A stretch of 31,894 nucleotides of DNA from JAKPCT01 sp029553165 (GCA_035359995.1 DAORZT010000031.1:1-31894); one strand, 5' to 3'. Positions 16,341 through 25,499 are shown, counted from the stretch's first letter. Notes: generated by a model not told the origin, from the letters alone. Program-made: numbers and translations.

Positions 16341-19300
16341 ATGACAGCTGAAGAAAGACAAAGACTCTTAGATAAACTTGCTAACTATAAAATTAACTTT
16401 AATGATATAGAAACGGATTTAAGAAAAGATCGAGAACTAGTTATCCTAGCAGTAGCAAATCATTGGGAAGCATTGAAATATGTGGGGGAAGAATTTAGAA
16501 ATGATGAAGAAATAGTGAAACTGGCCGTGTCAAATTTTGGATTTGCATTACAGTTTGCGGGAGAAGCATTAAGAAATAATCGCGAAATAGTGAGGATAGC
16601 AGTATTAAAATCTGGTATCACATTACAATACGCAGGAGAAGAAGTAAAAAATGATCGTGAAATAGTAAAACTGGCAGTATCAAAGTCTGGGAATGCATTA
16701 CAATACGCTGGAGAAGCATTAAGAAATGATCGTGATATCGTAGAACTGGCAGTATCAAAGTCTGGAGCTGCATTACAATATGCCGGAAATGAATTGAGAA
16801 ACAATAGGGAAATAGTAAAAATTGCGGTATCAAATGACGGTGGTGCCTTAGAATATGCGGGAGAAGCGTTAAGAAATGATAAACAAATAGTAAAAATGGC
16901 AATAGCAAGTTATGGTAAGGCTTTGCAATATGCGGGTGAAGCATTAAGAAATGATAAAGAAATAGTAAAAGTGGCAGTTACAAATCGTTGGGAAGCCTTG
17001 CAATATGCAGGGGAATCATTAAGAAATGATAAAGAAATAGTAATGGCAGCAGTAACCAGGGATTGGTATGCCTTGCAATATGCTGGAGAAGAAACAAGAA
17101 ACGATAAAGAAATAGTAACAGTGGCAGTATCACAAAATTGGCGTGCCTTACAATATGCAGGAGAAGAAATAAGAAATAACAAAGAAATATTAAAAATGGC
17201 AATATCACAAGATTGGCGCGCCTTAGAATATGCAGGAGAGAAATTAAAAAATGATAAAGAAATAATAAAATTAGCAGCATTAAAAGATAGTAGGGCATTA
17301 ATATATGTTGGAACAAAACTTAAAAATGATGATAATACTATAATAAAAATTAGTGAACTGGCATGGGATGGATTTAATAAAGACCGCGTCACTAATGAGG
17401 AAATGGAAAATATAAGAACAATAATTAAGAAGATCGATGATTTTGAAAGATTAACTAAAATCGAGTTAGAGCAAATATCCATATTGAGTTCAATTCTTAA
17501 ATCTAAAGAAAATCTAGCAAAAATTGAAAAAGAGCAACTGCCTCAAGAATTACAGAAATTATTAAAAGAAAGATTGTTAAGATTTGAAGACTTAAAGAAG
17601 AATCCTAACTGGAAGCATTATTTAAGAGGAAAAAACTGTGAAACAATATTTGAATATCAATACCGGTACGCATTAAAATGTTTGGGAGACCAGGCAATAA
17701 ATCTCGGGACCAGAGATCCTGAAAGATTAGAGAAGATGTTAAAATATGAACATCTGATGGCAATCTGGTATGAAAAGGTAAAATTTTTACCAAGCCCTAT
17801 AATAATGAAGAACATACCAACCGGTAGTATCGATAAATTTCTGCATAACAAGGAGAAATGGGCCAGACTGGCAGGAAATATAAAATATCAAGATGATGAT
17901 TCGAAGTTATCATTATTAAAAGCATCTTATGCACTGGGTGTATTTGAAAACAAAAAAGAAGGATACGAAATAATTGATAAAATAATCAACAGTTTACCGC
18001 TGCAATTGGAGATTCAGGAATATCAGAAACTGGAAAACATCAAAGGAATAGAATTCGTTTATCAAAAGAAAAATGAAGAAAGATACGTATTTAAAAGAGA
18101 AGAACATTTAGAGGTATTTAATTATCTACTGTTGATGGAAACATTAGCTGAAAATGGAATCACAGCTAGTGTTTTAACAAAGCAACAATATGTAGAATTG
18201 TTGGGTAATCAGAGTTTTAATAGATGGGAAAACAAGTTATTACCAGCAGAAATAAGAGAAATGATGGCAAGAGAAGGAGATAACTTCGTAGTAAAAGCCA
18301 AACCAAATGGATATGAACTTAGTAGAAAACTGTTATATCAAATAGGAGTAAAACCCGACCAGCCATTAACCACAGACCAATATCAGCAAATTGACAAATT
18401 AGGGGCGGATTATCTAAAAAGAATATTTACCAAACAAGAAGATGGGACATATAAGTTCAACATGAGAGTAGAGAGTACCGGAAACGGAGAGGTGTTTCTC
18501 CATGAAGGACAAGGTCTCAAAAGCAAAAACCTGGAAGAAATAAGTAAAGCCAACAAAAAACTATTTGACTATACCAGAGTGCTATTCAGAGAATGTGGCT
18601 TAATAACAGAAGCTAACATGTTAGGAGCAAATGAAAGACAAAATATCAATATAATAATAGATGAAGCACAATATAACAAAGTACTGAAAGAAGCCGAAAT
18701 AATAAAAGACAATACCAAAAAAGGATATCAGTTAGAAATAGCAAGATATGAAAAAATTGCAACCGTAGATCCCAATATTGAAAATGAAATCATTAAAGCA
18801 ATAATTGAACAAGATATACGAGTAAAAGGAGTAATGACTCCAGAGAAATTACACCGGGTATTTGATAAACTGAAAATAAATTATAACGAAGAATTCGGAA
18901 AGTTTTTCAGAAAATATATTGACAAAATCATCGAAGATCCAATCCTGTATGATCGAATTGGAAACATCCAGGAACGATATTCTGAAATAAAGCGGATGAA
19001 TCCGGAAAAAGAAATAACATTGACAGTCGCATTAGCGCACATAACAAACCAAACTTACCCAACGTTACCTGGATTTGAAAAAGGAGCAGAATATGCTAAA
19101 GACTATGGTTACAGTCTGGAAAAATATCGCAGAGCGGAAGCAATCTGGGACGAAGCCAGAAGAAGAGAAGCCAGCAGTATACCACGAGTAGTAGAAGAAC
19201 TGGAAAATGGCTGGAGTTATGAAGTGCTGCGGTTAGATGATCCATTAGGAGTCTTTGTCGGAGAGCTGACCAACTGCTGTCAAGCGCTAGACGCTGCAGG

Positions 19301-20336
19301 ACAAAGCTCAATGGAACACAGCATGAAAAAATCGAATGGAAGAGTACTGGTGATAAGGGATAATAATGGGGAAATTACTGGACAAGGATGGTTATGGGAA
19401 GAAAAAAAGAACGGAAAAAGGGTAATCTGTATTGATAATGTTGAAATTCCAGCAAGCAAAAGAAGTGGTGAACATAGTGTCAAAATTAAAGAAACCCTGG
19501 AGAATTTCGTAGTAAAATTGGTAAAAACAGACGATGAACGAATGACAAGGCTTATGGCAGAGGGAAAAATAACTAAAAAACAATACGAAAGTAATCAATT
19601 AACTACAGTAACTATTGGCCTGGTAAATTCGGATATTGATTTTAGTGACAAGCAACGGGTAAAAGCTGAAGAACTGATTCTACCCAAAGAAAATGTATAC
19701 ACTGATGCTAAGCACCAAGCGATTTTATATGAAAGGAAAGTTAAAGCAATACATGATAATAGATCCGCAGGATTAATAGCGCTGCATCGGGATGAATTGA
19801 ATGAAAAAACGGGGAAACAGATAAGCCCAACAGATATCAAGACAATTAAAAATATTGAAAGAGAAGCCTATAATGACAATCCTGAAATGATCATGATGGG
19901 AGAGATAAAGACCGTCGAAGAATTAGGAAAATTATACAGTTACAAGCCCGAAGAGATGCGCTTAATCAAAGGGGTGGACTGGTATATGGTCTATGCCGAG
20001 ACTGCAGAAACAGTCCACATTCTAGACATAGCCAAAACACCAAAGTCAGGAATAATCAGAAAGAGTGCGCAAGAGAGAGAAACGGCCTATGAAAGGATCT
20101 TAGAAAAAGCCGCGGCAGGAAAGACACTGTTAACAGAAGCAAGAGAACGTACGGCATATAAAACAGTGCAACGAATGATCGTCAGAAATCAAAATCGTTA
20201 TGATATCCGGGTGATGAAGGATCAAACGAGAAATGATTTTCGCAATGAAGCATCCCATCACCTGATGCTAAGTGTAAGTGAAAGAAAAGGAAGAGGAGAG
20301 CCAACTAACTCGTCAAAATGGGCTTTTGGCGGGTGA
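16341..20336 (+). CDS. Giant DUF4116-repeat protein A
   Basis: A protein of about 1331 residues, no signal peptide or membrane segment. Residues 27-326 are 12 full 25-residue repeats with core LRNDKEIVKxAVxxxxxALQYAGEA, plus a degenerate 13th; this matches DUF4116, whose function is unknown. A long, mostly helical charged middle follows. Near residue 974 is LGVFVGELTNCCQALDAAGQ with Cys979-Cys980, then HSMKK, GRVLVIRD and GQGWLWEE, and further on GVDWYMVYAE. I recall similar E-L/F-T-x-C-C-Q segments in large phage and mobile-element proteins, unverified. The end is GRGEPTNSSKWAFGG. The frame is open from GTG 16326, but GGAGG at 16328-16332 sets the ATG at 16341, which also aligns with the paralog's start. 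The A-rich codon use (ATA, AGA) suggests horizontal transfer. Confidence 0.85.
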   Translation: MTAEERQRLLDKLANYKINFNDIETDLRKDRELVILAVANHWEALKYVGEEFRNDEEIVKLAVSNFGFALQFAGEALRNNREIVRIAVLKSGITLQYAGEEVKNDREIVKLAVSKSGNALQYAGEALRNDRDIVELAVSKSGAALQYAGNELRNNREIVKIAVSNDGGALEYAGEALRNDKQIVKMAIASYGKALQYAGEALRNDKEIVKVAVTNRWEALQYAGESLRNDKEIVMAAVTRDWYALQYAGEETRNDKEIVTVAVSQNWRALQYAGEEIRNNKEILKMAISQDWRALEYAGEKLKNDKEIIKLAALKDSRALIYVGTKLKNDDNTIIKISELAWDGFNKDRVTNEEMENIRTIIKKIDDFERLTKIELEQISILSSILKSKENLAKIEKEQLPQELQKLLKERLLRFEDLKKNPNWKHYLRGKNCETIFEYQYRYALKCLGDQAINLGTRDPERLEKMLKYEHLMAIWYEKVKFLPSPIIMKNIPTGSIDKFLHNKEKWARLAGNIKYQDDDSKLSLLKASYALGVFENKKEGYEIIDKIINSLPLQLEIQEYQKLENIKGIEFVYQKKNEERYVFKREEHLEVFNYLLLMETLAENGITASVLTKQQYVELLGNQSFNRWENKLLPAEIREMMAREGDNFVVKAKPNGYELSRKLLYQIGVKPDQPLTTDQYQQIDKLGADYLKRIFTKQEDGTYKFNMRVESTGNGEVFLHEGQGLKSKNLEEISKANKKLFDYTRVLFRECGLITEANMLGANERQNINIIIDEAQYNKVLKEAEIIKDNTKKGYQLEIARYEKIATVDPNIENEIIKAIIEQDIRVKGVMTPEKLHRVFDKLKINYNEEFGKFFRKYIDKIIEDPILYDRIGNIQERYSEIKRMNPEKEITLTVALAHITNQTYPTLPGFEKGAEYAKDYGYSLEKYRRAEAIWDEARRREASSIPRVVEELENGWSYEVLRLDDPLGVFVGELTNCCQALDAAGQSSMEHSMKKSNGRVLVIRDNNGEITGQGWLWEEKKNGKRVICIDNVEIPASKRSGEHSVKIKETLENFVVKLVKTDDERMTRLMAEGKITKKQYESNQLTTVTIGLVNSDIDFSDKQRVKAEELILPKENVYTDAKHQAILYERKVKAIHDNRSAGLIALHRDELNEKTGKQISPTDIKTIKNIEREAYNDNPEMIMMGEIKTVEELGKLYSYKPEEMRLIKGVDWYMVYAETAETVHILDIAKTPKSGIIRKSAQERETAYERILEKAAAGKTLLTEARERTAYKTVQRMIVRNQNRYDIRVMKDQTRNDFRNEASHHLMLSVSERKGRGEPTNSSKWAFGG
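16419..17318 (+). repeat. Twelve 75-bp in-frame coding repeats (DUF4116 type)
   Basis: The period is exactly 75 bases (25 codons) with no indels between 12 units. Each encodes an R-N-D/N-K/R-E-I-V core followed by A-V and ALQYAGE. A partial unit (LKNDDNTIIKISELAW) closes the array. Bases are diverged between units, so these are old duplications, not a recent expansion or a CRISPR. Confidence 0.93.
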
Positions 20337-20450
20337 TGAAACTTCATCTAGTTAGTCATGCATACTTCTGGAAGACAGTGAAGGTCGTAGTTCCAGTGAG
20401 TTATTAACTGCAAAAGTTAATGATAAAGAAGAAATTACTCTTGTAGAGTG

Positions 20451-20469
20451 ATAAAATGTAGCATTTTAT
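20451..20469 (+). repeat. Hairpin in the gap between giant protein A and the ALDH-like gene
   Basis: ATAAAATG (20451-20458) and CATTTTAT (20462-20469) form a perfect 8-bp stem with loop TAG. There is no T run after it, so a terminator is doubtful. The gap (20337-20612) also holds AATAATTT/AAATTATT immediately before the AGGAGGG of the next gene, and a 31-codon open stretch without a start ending at 20450. No promoter I would defend. Confidence 0.35.
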
Positions 20470-20612
20470 TGATTAATAAATGTCACTGCTAAAAAATAGT
20501 CTAACATTTTAAGTAAAGAATAGCCACTAGAAAGTTACGATGAAACCGTAAACGATCATTAGTAAAAACTGTAAAGTATTAATAATTTAGAAATTATTAG
20601 GAGGGTAAAAGA

Positions 20613-21554
20613 ATGAATCTATCAGATATAATATTTAAAGCCGAAAATGCCTATCAAAGAATGCAAAATGAGGTAAATACCAAAGATATAATCAAACTGG
20701 TGGGAGAACAGCTGTTAGAAAATGAAGATTTATTAGAACAGGCAAGGATCAATGATGATATTGAACATTTACCGCTGATATCGATCCGAAATGAATTTGA
20801 AAAAATTGCTGAAAGAAGCAGAGAGTATAAGAAGACGATTGAAAGTTTCAAAACAGAAGACGGATTTATCTATGGAACCCAGCAAGAAAGCATCGGAGTA
20901 TTCGGAGTAATCTATGAAGGCGACCCGTACATAACAGCGGGATTAGTGGCAAGAGCAATCGCTACACATAACGCAATGATCTTATGTACCAACAAAAACA
21001 TAACAACAAACGGACTAATAATTGAATTGACCAAAAAAGTATTGAGCGCCAACAAATGTCCGGCGGATCTAGTACAAATAGTATTTGAAGGTGAAACCGA
21101 GCTTTGCCAAAACAGTTTAAGAATCAATCGAGTCCTGGTAATCGGAGACCGGGAAAAACAACAAGAAGTTATAGAAAAAGCAAGAGTTGAAGTGATGACC
21201 AGCGGATATGACCATTATGAAATATATATTGAAGATGAAGTGGATCGTGAATTGATCAGCAAGATAATCAAGAGTAAAGCAAAGATCAAAATATTAGTGA
21301 ATGAAGACCTCAAACAAAACTATGAAGGACTGGAAACAGTTGACGACATCGACCATGCAATAGCAGAAATAAACCGAAGCGGAAGTGGATTCAGCGCATC
21401 AATAATAACTAAAGACCGAAAAAATGCAGTTAAATTTATGACAGAAGTAAAGGCTAAAACAGTATCAGTAAATGCAAGCCCAATGATCCATGGTGGCTTT
21501 GATATTAATTTTGAAGATTTAATGCTCAAGAAGAATGTGTTTTATCCTTTTTAA
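20613..21554 (+). CDS. ProA-like aldehyde dehydrogenase homologue lacking the catalytic cysteine segment
   Basis: A 313-residue protein related to glutamate-5-semialdehyde dehydrogenase (ProA, about 415 residues). Matching parts are ESIGVFGVIYEGDPYITAGL (ProA: PLGVIGIIYExRPNVTxDAA), HNAMILCTNKNITTNGLIIE (cofactor-domain helix), and DDIDHAIAEINRSGSGFSAS to VNASPMIHGGFDINF (ProA: SLDEAIxHINxxGSGHTEAI to VNASTRFxDGGEFGLG). The region that in ProA holds the PRGG loop and the PSVCNALE catalytic cysteine is shortened and replaced by a charged segment; I see no Cys in that context. It is probably not a working dehydrogenase but a binding or regulatory pseudoenzyme. AGGAGGG precedes the ATG. It ends 20 bases before giant protein B and shares the A-rich codon style of the cassette. 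Confidence 0.78.
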   Translation: MNLSDIIFKAENAYQRMQNEVNTKDIIKLVGEQLLENEDLLEQARINDDIEHLPLISIRNEFEKIAERSREYKKTIESFKTEDGFIYGTQQESIGVFGVIYEGDPYITAGLVARAIATHNAMILCTNKNITTNGLIIELTKKVLSANKCPADLVQIVFEGETELCQNSLRINRVLVIGDREKQQEVIEKARVEVMTSGYDHYEIYIEDEVDRELISKIIKSKAKIKILVNEDLKQNYEGLETVDDIDHAIAEINRSGSGFSASIITKDRKNAVKFMTEVKAKTVSVNASPMIHGGFDINFEDLMLKKNVFYPF

Positions 21555-21574
21555 GTATCATTGGGGGTTAGGAA

Positions 21575-24500
21575 ATGACGGTTGAAGAAAGACAGCTGAT
21601 TATTAAAAAGTTAATTAATAATGAGATACAGTTTAAAGATTTAGAAGCAGATTTAAGAAATGACAGAGAAATAGTGAAAACAGCAGTATCTCACCAATGG
21701 GATGCATTTCAATATGTGAACGAAAAATTTAAAAATGATCGGGAAATAGTTGAAACTGCCGTATTTAGGCATGGTGAAAACTTACAATACGCGAGTGAAG
21801 CCTTAAGAAATGATAAGGAAATAGTAAAAATGGCAGTTGCAAATTCAGTGGAGGCTTTACAATATGCGGGAGAGGCATTAAAAGATGATGAAGAAGTTAT
21901 GATATTTGCAGTAATGGTGTCTGGTAATGCTTTGCAATATGCGAGTGAAGCATTAAGAAATAATGTTGAGATAGTGGGATTGGCCTTATTAAATTTTCCG
22001 GGCGCCTTACAATATGCAGGCGAAGATGTCAGAAAAAATCGGAAAATTGTGTTACAAGCAGTAACAGAAGATGGGGATAATCTGCAATTTGCCGGGGATA
22101 CATTAAGAAATGATAAGGATTTAGTTAAAATAGCAGTATTAAAAAAATGGTATGCATTGCGTTATGCAGGAGAAGCAGTAAAAAATGATAAAGAAATAGT
22201 TGTGATTGCCATTATGCAGGATTGGTGTGCATTGGGACTTGCAGGGGAAGATATCAGGAATGATCCGGAAATAATCGAACTAGCAGCATCACAAGACCGA
22301 AGAACATTAGTTTATGCAGGGGAAAAACTGAAAGACGATGATGAGTTTATAATAAAAATAAGTGAAGTGATATGGAATGGGTTTGACCGCGATCAAGTTA
22401 CCAAAGAGGAGTTGGAAGACTTAAGGGTGGTAATCAAGAAGATCGCTGATCACGAAAGATTAGCGAAAATAACCTTGAAAGAAATACCGCTGTTGAGCTC
22501 AATCATTAAAAATAATGAAAGTTTAGCAAAGGTCGACAGGGAGAAGCTGCCCCAAGAGTTCCAGGAGTTATTAAAAGAAAGAAGAGTAACCTTTAAAGAT
22601 TTAAAGAGGAACCCTCACTGGAAACAGTATTTAGCAGGGAAGAACTGTGAAGAGCTATTTGATGAAAAATATCGCTATGCATTCAGATATTTGGGAGATC
22701 GAGTCATAAATCTTGGTATCAGAGAGCCAGAAAAATTAGAAAGAATGATCAATAATTATTCTGAACATATAATGGCGATTTGGCAGGCAAAGGCCAAATT
22801 TATACCAAGTTATATAATAATGAAGAACATGCCCATTAATGATATTGATAAATTTATCCAAAATAAAGGGAAATGGGCTGAATTGGCTGGAAATGCAGAA
22901 TATCAAAGTGATGATGTTAAATTATCGTTATTAAAAGTTTGTTATGCTTTGGGCGTCTTTGAAAATCAAAAAAAAGGATACACCACAATCAAACGTTTAA
23001 TCAACAGTCTGCCGCAGCAACTGGAGAGCCAGGAATATCAAAAGCTGGAAGCGATCGCGGGAATAGAAACGGTATATAAAAAGATAACCGAAGAAAGATA
23101 CGTATTTCGAAGAGAAGAACATATAGAAACATTAAATTATCTTTCATTAATGAATGCATTAGCTGCAAAAGGGATAACGAATACTGTCTTAACACCGTCA
23201 CAATATGCAGATTTATTGATAGGTAGTCAAAATAATAACCGGGAGTACGGATTAACACCAATAAATATCAGAGAAATGATCGGTCAAGACGGAGAAAACT
23301 TCATAATAAAATCCAAACCAAATGGATACGTATTAAGCAAAAATCTGCTATATCAAATAGGAGCTAAACCAGATAAACCACTGACTAAAGACCAATATGA
23401 GCAGATTGATAAACTGGGAGCAGAATGCCTAAAAAAAATCTTTACCCGGCAAAAAGATGGGACATACAGATTTAATATGAGAGTAGTAACAACCGAAAAA
23501 GGGGAGTTGTTTCTGCATGAATGGCAGGACCCTAAAGGTAAGAACATTGCAGCAATTAGTAATACCAATAAAAAATTGTTTGATTATACCAGAATAATAT
23601 TAAGAGAAAGCGGTTTAACAGCCGAAGCCAACATGTTAGGGGCAAATGCGAGACAAAATATTAATCTGATAATCGAGGAAGTCCAATATAACAAAGTGTT
23701 AAAAGAAGCCGAAGCAATAAAAGATAATACTAAAAAAGGATATCAAAGAGAGACAGTAAGATACGAAAAAATAGAAACATTAGAGCCGGAAATTGAAAAA
23801 GCGATAGTTAAGGCAATATTCGAACAAGACATACATATAAAAGGGTTAATGACTCCCAAAGATGTACATCGGGTGTTTGATAAACTCACTATTAACTATG
23901 ATAAAAGATTTGGAGAATTCTTAGGAAAATATATTGATCAGATAATTGAAGATCCCATTTCTAAACAAATTAGGAACATTCAGGAACGATATTCCGAAAT
24001 TGTTCAAATGAACCCAGGAAAAGAAATAACACTGGCAACCGCATTAACATACATCACGAACAAAAAATTCATGATTGTTCCTGGGTTTGAAAAAGGGGCA
24101 GAATATGCGAAAAACTATGGCTACAGTCAGGAACAATTCCAACGAGCCTTAGAAATATGGAAGGAAGCAAGGGAAAGAGAAGCAAGTAGTATAGCAAGAG
24201 TAAAAGGAAAACTAGGTAATGGCTGTAGCTTTGAAGTGCTGCGATTGGACGATCCATTAGGAATCTTTGTCGGAGAACTGACCAACTGCTGCCAAGCGCT
24301 GGACCGAGCAGGACAAAGTTCAATGGAACACAGTATGAAAAAACTAAATGGAAGGGTACTGGTAATCAGGGATGATCATGGGGAGATTGTCGGACAAGGA
24401 TGGTTATGGGAAGAAAAAGCTCACGGAAAAAGAGTAATCTGTATTGATAATCTTGAAGTACCACACAATAAGAATAGTAGAGAAAATGAAGTTAAAATTA

Positions 24501-25351
24501 AAGAAACAGTGGAGGAATTTGTAAGGGAATTAGTCAAAGCAGATGATGAACGAATGACAAAATTATTGGAAGAAGGGAAATTAACCAAGGCGCAATATGA
24601 GAGCAATCAACTGACGATGGTAACCATTGGCTTGAAAAATTCGGACGTTGACTTTAGTGAAAAGCAAAGGGTTGGAAATGAAGAATTGATTCTACCAAGA
24701 GGAAATGTCTATACTGACGCTAAAGAACAAGCAATACTCTATAAAAAAGAAGTTAAAACAGTAAGGGATAATATTGCAACAGGGATTCTGGCGATACACC
24801 GTGATGAGTTAAATGAAAAGGTAGGGCATCAAATCAGTCTGACCGACATTCAAACAATTAGAAATATTGAAATGGAAGCTTATAATGATAATCATGAAAT
24901 GATCATGATGGCCAATATCAGTACAGTCGAGGAATTAGGAAAATTGCACGGCTCTAACCCAGAAGAATTGCACGTAATAATTGGAGTAGACTGGTATATG
25001 GTTTATGTTGAGAATGGGGAAAAAATACGTTTACTGGACATAGCTAAAACACCAAAAACAGGAATAATGAAAAAAAGCGTCCAGGAACGAGAAACCGCAA
25101 TTGAGAGAATATTTGAAAAAATTGCCGCAGGAAAAACACTGATAGTGAAGGAAGAAGAACGTATGGCAGATAAGACGGTACAACAAAGGTTTGCTGGAAA
25201 ACGCAATCAAGATGACTATAATATCCAGGAATTAAAAGCTCTAAAAGAAAAAAACCGTGAAAAAATATTACATCAAATGATGCTAAGAGTAAGTGAAAGA
25301 GAAGGGAGAGGAAAACCAACTAATTCATCAGAAAGGTCTTTTGGTGGCTAA
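21575..25351 (+). CDS. Giant DUF4116-repeat protein B (paralog of A)
   Basis: A 1258-residue paralog of protein A, colinear over its whole length. MTVEERQLIIKKL at the start matches MTAEERQRLLDKL in A. Residues 27-251 hold nine 25-residue DUF4116 repeats plus a degenerate tenth. The long middle and the C-terminal segment follow (LGIFVGELTNCCQALDRAGQ with Cys905-Cys906, HSMKK, GRVLVIRD, GQGWLWEE, GVDWYMVY), ending in GRGKPTNSSERSFGG. The three-repeat difference (75 residues) accounts for nearly all of the 73-residue length difference. It starts 20 bases after the ALDH-like gene behind GGGGGTTAGG, so it is co-transcribed with it. Both copies look intact, which argues for selection. Function unknown. 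Confidence 0.85.
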   Translation: MTVEERQLIIKKLINNEIQFKDLEADLRNDREIVKTAVSHQWDAFQYVNEKFKNDREIVETAVFRHGENLQYASEALRNDKEIVKMAVANSVEALQYAGEALKDDEEVMIFAVMVSGNALQYASEALRNNVEIVGLALLNFPGALQYAGEDVRKNRKIVLQAVTEDGDNLQFAGDTLRNDKDLVKIAVLKKWYALRYAGEAVKNDKEIVVIAIMQDWCALGLAGEDIRNDPEIIELAASQDRRTLVYAGEKLKDDDEFIIKISEVIWNGFDRDQVTKEELEDLRVVIKKIADHERLAKITLKEIPLLSSIIKNNESLAKVDREKLPQEFQELLKERRVTFKDLKRNPHWKQYLAGKNCEELFDEKYRYAFRYLGDRVINLGIREPEKLERMINNYSEHIMAIWQAKAKFIPSYIIMKNMPINDIDKFIQNKGKWAELAGNAEYQSDDVKLSLLKVCYALGVFENQKKGYTTIKRLINSLPQQLESQEYQKLEAIAGIETVYKKITEERYVFRREEHIETLNYLSLMNALAAKGITNTVLTPSQYADLLIGSQNNNREYGLTPINIREMIGQDGENFIIKSKPNGYVLSKNLLYQIGAKPDKPLTKDQYEQIDKLGAECLKKIFTRQKDGTYRFNMRVVTTEKGELFLHEWQDPKGKNIAAISNTNKKLFDYTRIILRESGLTAEANMLGANARQNINLIIEEVQYNKVLKEAEAIKDNTKKGYQRETVRYEKIETLEPEIEKAIVKAIFEQDIHIKGLMTPKDVHRVFDKLTINYDKRFGEFLGKYIDQIIEDPISKQIRNIQERYSEIVQMNPGKEITLATALTYITNKKFMIVPGFEKGAEYAKNYGYSQEQFQRALEIWKEAREREASSIARVKGKLGNGCSFEVLRLDDPLGIFVGELTNCCQALDRAGQSSMEHSMKKLNGRVLVIRDDHGEIVGQGWLWEEKAHGKRVICIDNLEVPHNKNSRENEVKIKETVEEFVRELVKADDERMTKLLEEGKLTKAQYESNQLTMVTIGLKNSDVDFSEKQRVGNEELILPRGNVYTDAKEQAILYKKEVKTVRDNIATGILAIHRDELNEKVGHQISLTDIQTIRNIEMEAYNDNHEMIMMANISTVEELGKLHGSNPEELHVIIGVDWYMVYVENGEKIRLLDIAKTPKTGIMKKSVQERETAIERIFEKIAAGKTLIVKEEERMADKTVQQRFAGKRNQDDYNIQELKALKEKNREKILHQMMLRVSEREGRGKPTNSSERSFGG
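21653..22327 (+). repeat. Nine 75-bp in-frame coding repeats (DUF4116 type)
   Basis: Nine exact 25-codon units like those of protein A but more diverged from each other, closed by a degenerate unit LKDDDEFIIKISEVIW that is nearly the same as in A. The outer units match A best, so copy number changed inside the array. Confidence 0.9.
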
Positions 25352-25359
25352 AAGATCTC

Positions 25360-25388
25360 TTTACAAGAAGCTTTGATTTAATTATAAT
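25360..25388 (+). promoter_or_regulatory. Promoter of the thiamine operon
   Basis: TTTACA (25360-25365), a 17-base spacer and a perfect TATAAT (25383-25388). It begins 9 bases after the stop of giant protein B and would start transcription about 20 bases before the TPP riboswitch. Confidence 0.8.
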
Positions 25389-25412
25389 AAATTAAAATTG
25401 AATATTTAAATC

Positions 25413-25499
25413 AATACTAGGGGTGCCGTGAGGCTGAGAAAGAGTGAATCTCTTAACCCTTTGAACCTGATGTGGTTAGTACCGCCGTAGGGAAGTGTT
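25413..25499 (+). promoter_or_regulatory. TPP (THI-box) riboswitch
   Basis: The conserved THI-box elements are in order: GGGGTGCC (25420-25427), GGCTGAGA (25432-25439), ACCCTTTGAACCTGAT (about 25456-25471), GGTTAGTACCGCCGTAGGGA. P1 is AATACT (25413-25418) with AGTGTT (25494-25499). The 3' strand of P1, AAGTGTT (25493-25499), can instead pair with AGCACTT (25545-25551) in the 5' arm of the terminator downstream. This suggests that TPP binding frees the terminator and shuts off transcription. Confidence 0.95.

Noticed and set aside
16419..17318. Tandem array that could be mistaken for a CRISPR or satellite
   Set aside because: The 75-base units are diverged, contiguous and in frame within one protein; there are no spacers.
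16460..17482. Several long minus-strand open frames (up to 190 codons) rich in Ser, Phe and PAYCNA-like repeats
   Set aside because: They are antisense reflections of the 75-bp DUF4116 coding repeats; the period is the same and there are no ribosome binding sites.
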